Positions 5,791 through 5,870 of a DNA stretch of 5,870 nt are shown piece after piece; position 1 is the first letter of the stretch; every line of letters begins with the position of its first letter. This stretch comes from JBOICV01 sp050740255 (GTDB lineage Bacteria; Pseudomonadota; Gammaproteobacteria; Nevskiales; JBOICV01): positions 1 through 5,870 of the forward strand of contig JBOICV010000035.1 of the NCBI GenBank assembly GCA_050740255.1, read 5' to 3'. Below the pieces are notes generated by a model. That model was not told the DNA's origin. It worked only from the letters and a program-made list of their open reading frames with translations, and did no database searches. The position numbers and the translations under genes were made by a program.

Positions 5791-5812
5791 CACTCCCGCG
5801 AAAGCGGGAATC
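5791..5812. repeat. Short palindromic repeat, CCCGCGAAAGCGGG type
   Basis: TCCCGC (5794-5799) and GCGGGA (5804-5809) form a perfect 6 bp inverted repeat around GAAA, within CACTCCCGCGAAAGCGGGAA. This resembles a dispersed intergenic element, ATTCCCGCGAAAGCGGGAAT, found in many copies in several beta- and gammaproteobacteria (family resemblance from memory). Only one copy is in the window, so its repetitive nature here is inferred. It lies 8 bp upstream of the aldehyde dehydrogenase start. There is no U-tract on either side, so it is not a normal terminator. Confidence 0.65.
5793..5797 (-). promoter_or_regulatory. Shine-Dalgarno-like GGGAG of the aldehyde dehydrogenase, inside a hairpin arm
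   Basis: GGGAG on the minus strand is 9 nt from the ATG at 5783, slightly long but usable. Its first four bases (GGGA) are part of the 3' arm of the palindrome at 5794-5809, so in mRNA they could be base-paired. No better site is visible closer to the start. Confidence 0.45.
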
Positions 5813-5835
5813 TGTAGGAGCGGCTTCAGCCGCGA
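5813..5835. repeat. REP-like palindrome, TGTAGGAGCGGCTTCAGCCGCGA type
   Basis: GCGGCT (5820-5825) and AGCCGC (5828-5833) form a 6 bp inverted repeat preceded by TGTAGGA. This is the form of the REP elements abundant between genes in Pseudomonas and Xanthomonadales genomes, which are linked in those groups to REP-associated tyrosine transposases (known of the family). It directly abuts the CCCGC-type palindrome, so two different repeat classes sit head to tail. Only one copy is seen in the window. Confidence 0.7.
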
Positions 5836-5870
5836 TCTTGTTCATCTCCCGTTCCTCGACAAGAAAGGAT

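Noticed and set aside
5791..5833. Rho-independent terminator upstream of the aldehyde dehydrogenase
   Set aside because: Both hairpins are strong, but neither is followed by a T-run on either strand; they match dispersed palindromic repeats better.
1..5870. CRISPR array, tRNA or rRNA gene, toxin-antitoxin or phage-defence system
   Set aside because: No regularly spaced repeats, no cloverleaf-like sequence and no gene of such families is seen. The acetyltransferase remnant is not accompanied by a DUF1778-type antitoxin gene in the window, so it cannot be called a GNAT toxin.

Overview
The window looks like a GC-rich proteobacterial chromosome, most likely gammaproteobacterial. This rests on the coding bias of the four genes, on two intergenic palindromes of types common in Xanthomonadales, Pseudomonas and some betaproteobacteria, and on an integron recombination site of the kind seen in gammaproteobacterial cassette arrays. 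The species cannot be named from this sequence.

About 93% of the window (421 to 5783) is one tightly packed minus-strand cluster of four intact genes. In transcription order they are: an NAD(P)-dependent aldehyde dehydrogenase resembling coniferyl aldehyde dehydrogenases (5783-4314); an alpha/beta-fold hydrolase (4296-3355, 17 bp gap); a GMC flavoprotein oxidoreductase of the cholesterol-oxidase type with an extra four-cysteine motif (3317-1677, 37 bp gap); and a spinster-like MFS transporter (start 1674, 2 bp after the preceding stop). Together they suggest peripheral catabolism of a hydrophobic ester or alcohol, perhaps a sterol, terpenoid or aromatic alcohol. The transporter would move substrate or product, the hydrolase would cleave an ester, the GMC enzyme would oxidise the alcohol, and the dehydrogenase would oxidise the aldehyde to an acid. 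The substrate is inference.

The right edge (5784-5870) carries two different short palindromic repeats just upstream of the first gene. The 3' arm of the nearer one supplies the only Shine-Dalgarno-like sequence for the aldehyde dehydrogenase. No promoter could be recognised.

The left edge (1-420) is a patchwork of broken mobile DNA. From the left it holds: the 5' end of an IS3-family insertion sequence, with orfA running off the window; the last 40 codons of a plus-strand GNAT acetyltransferase cut off at the IS end and carrying an in-frame stop; an attC-like integron site directly after its stop codon; about 77 bp that may be the start of another truncated cassette; and an 11-codon remnant of a second GMC oxidoreductase directly against the transporter's stop codon. 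The catabolic cluster therefore abuts a decayed integron cassette array through at least two illegitimate junctions. This is the most unusual part of the window.
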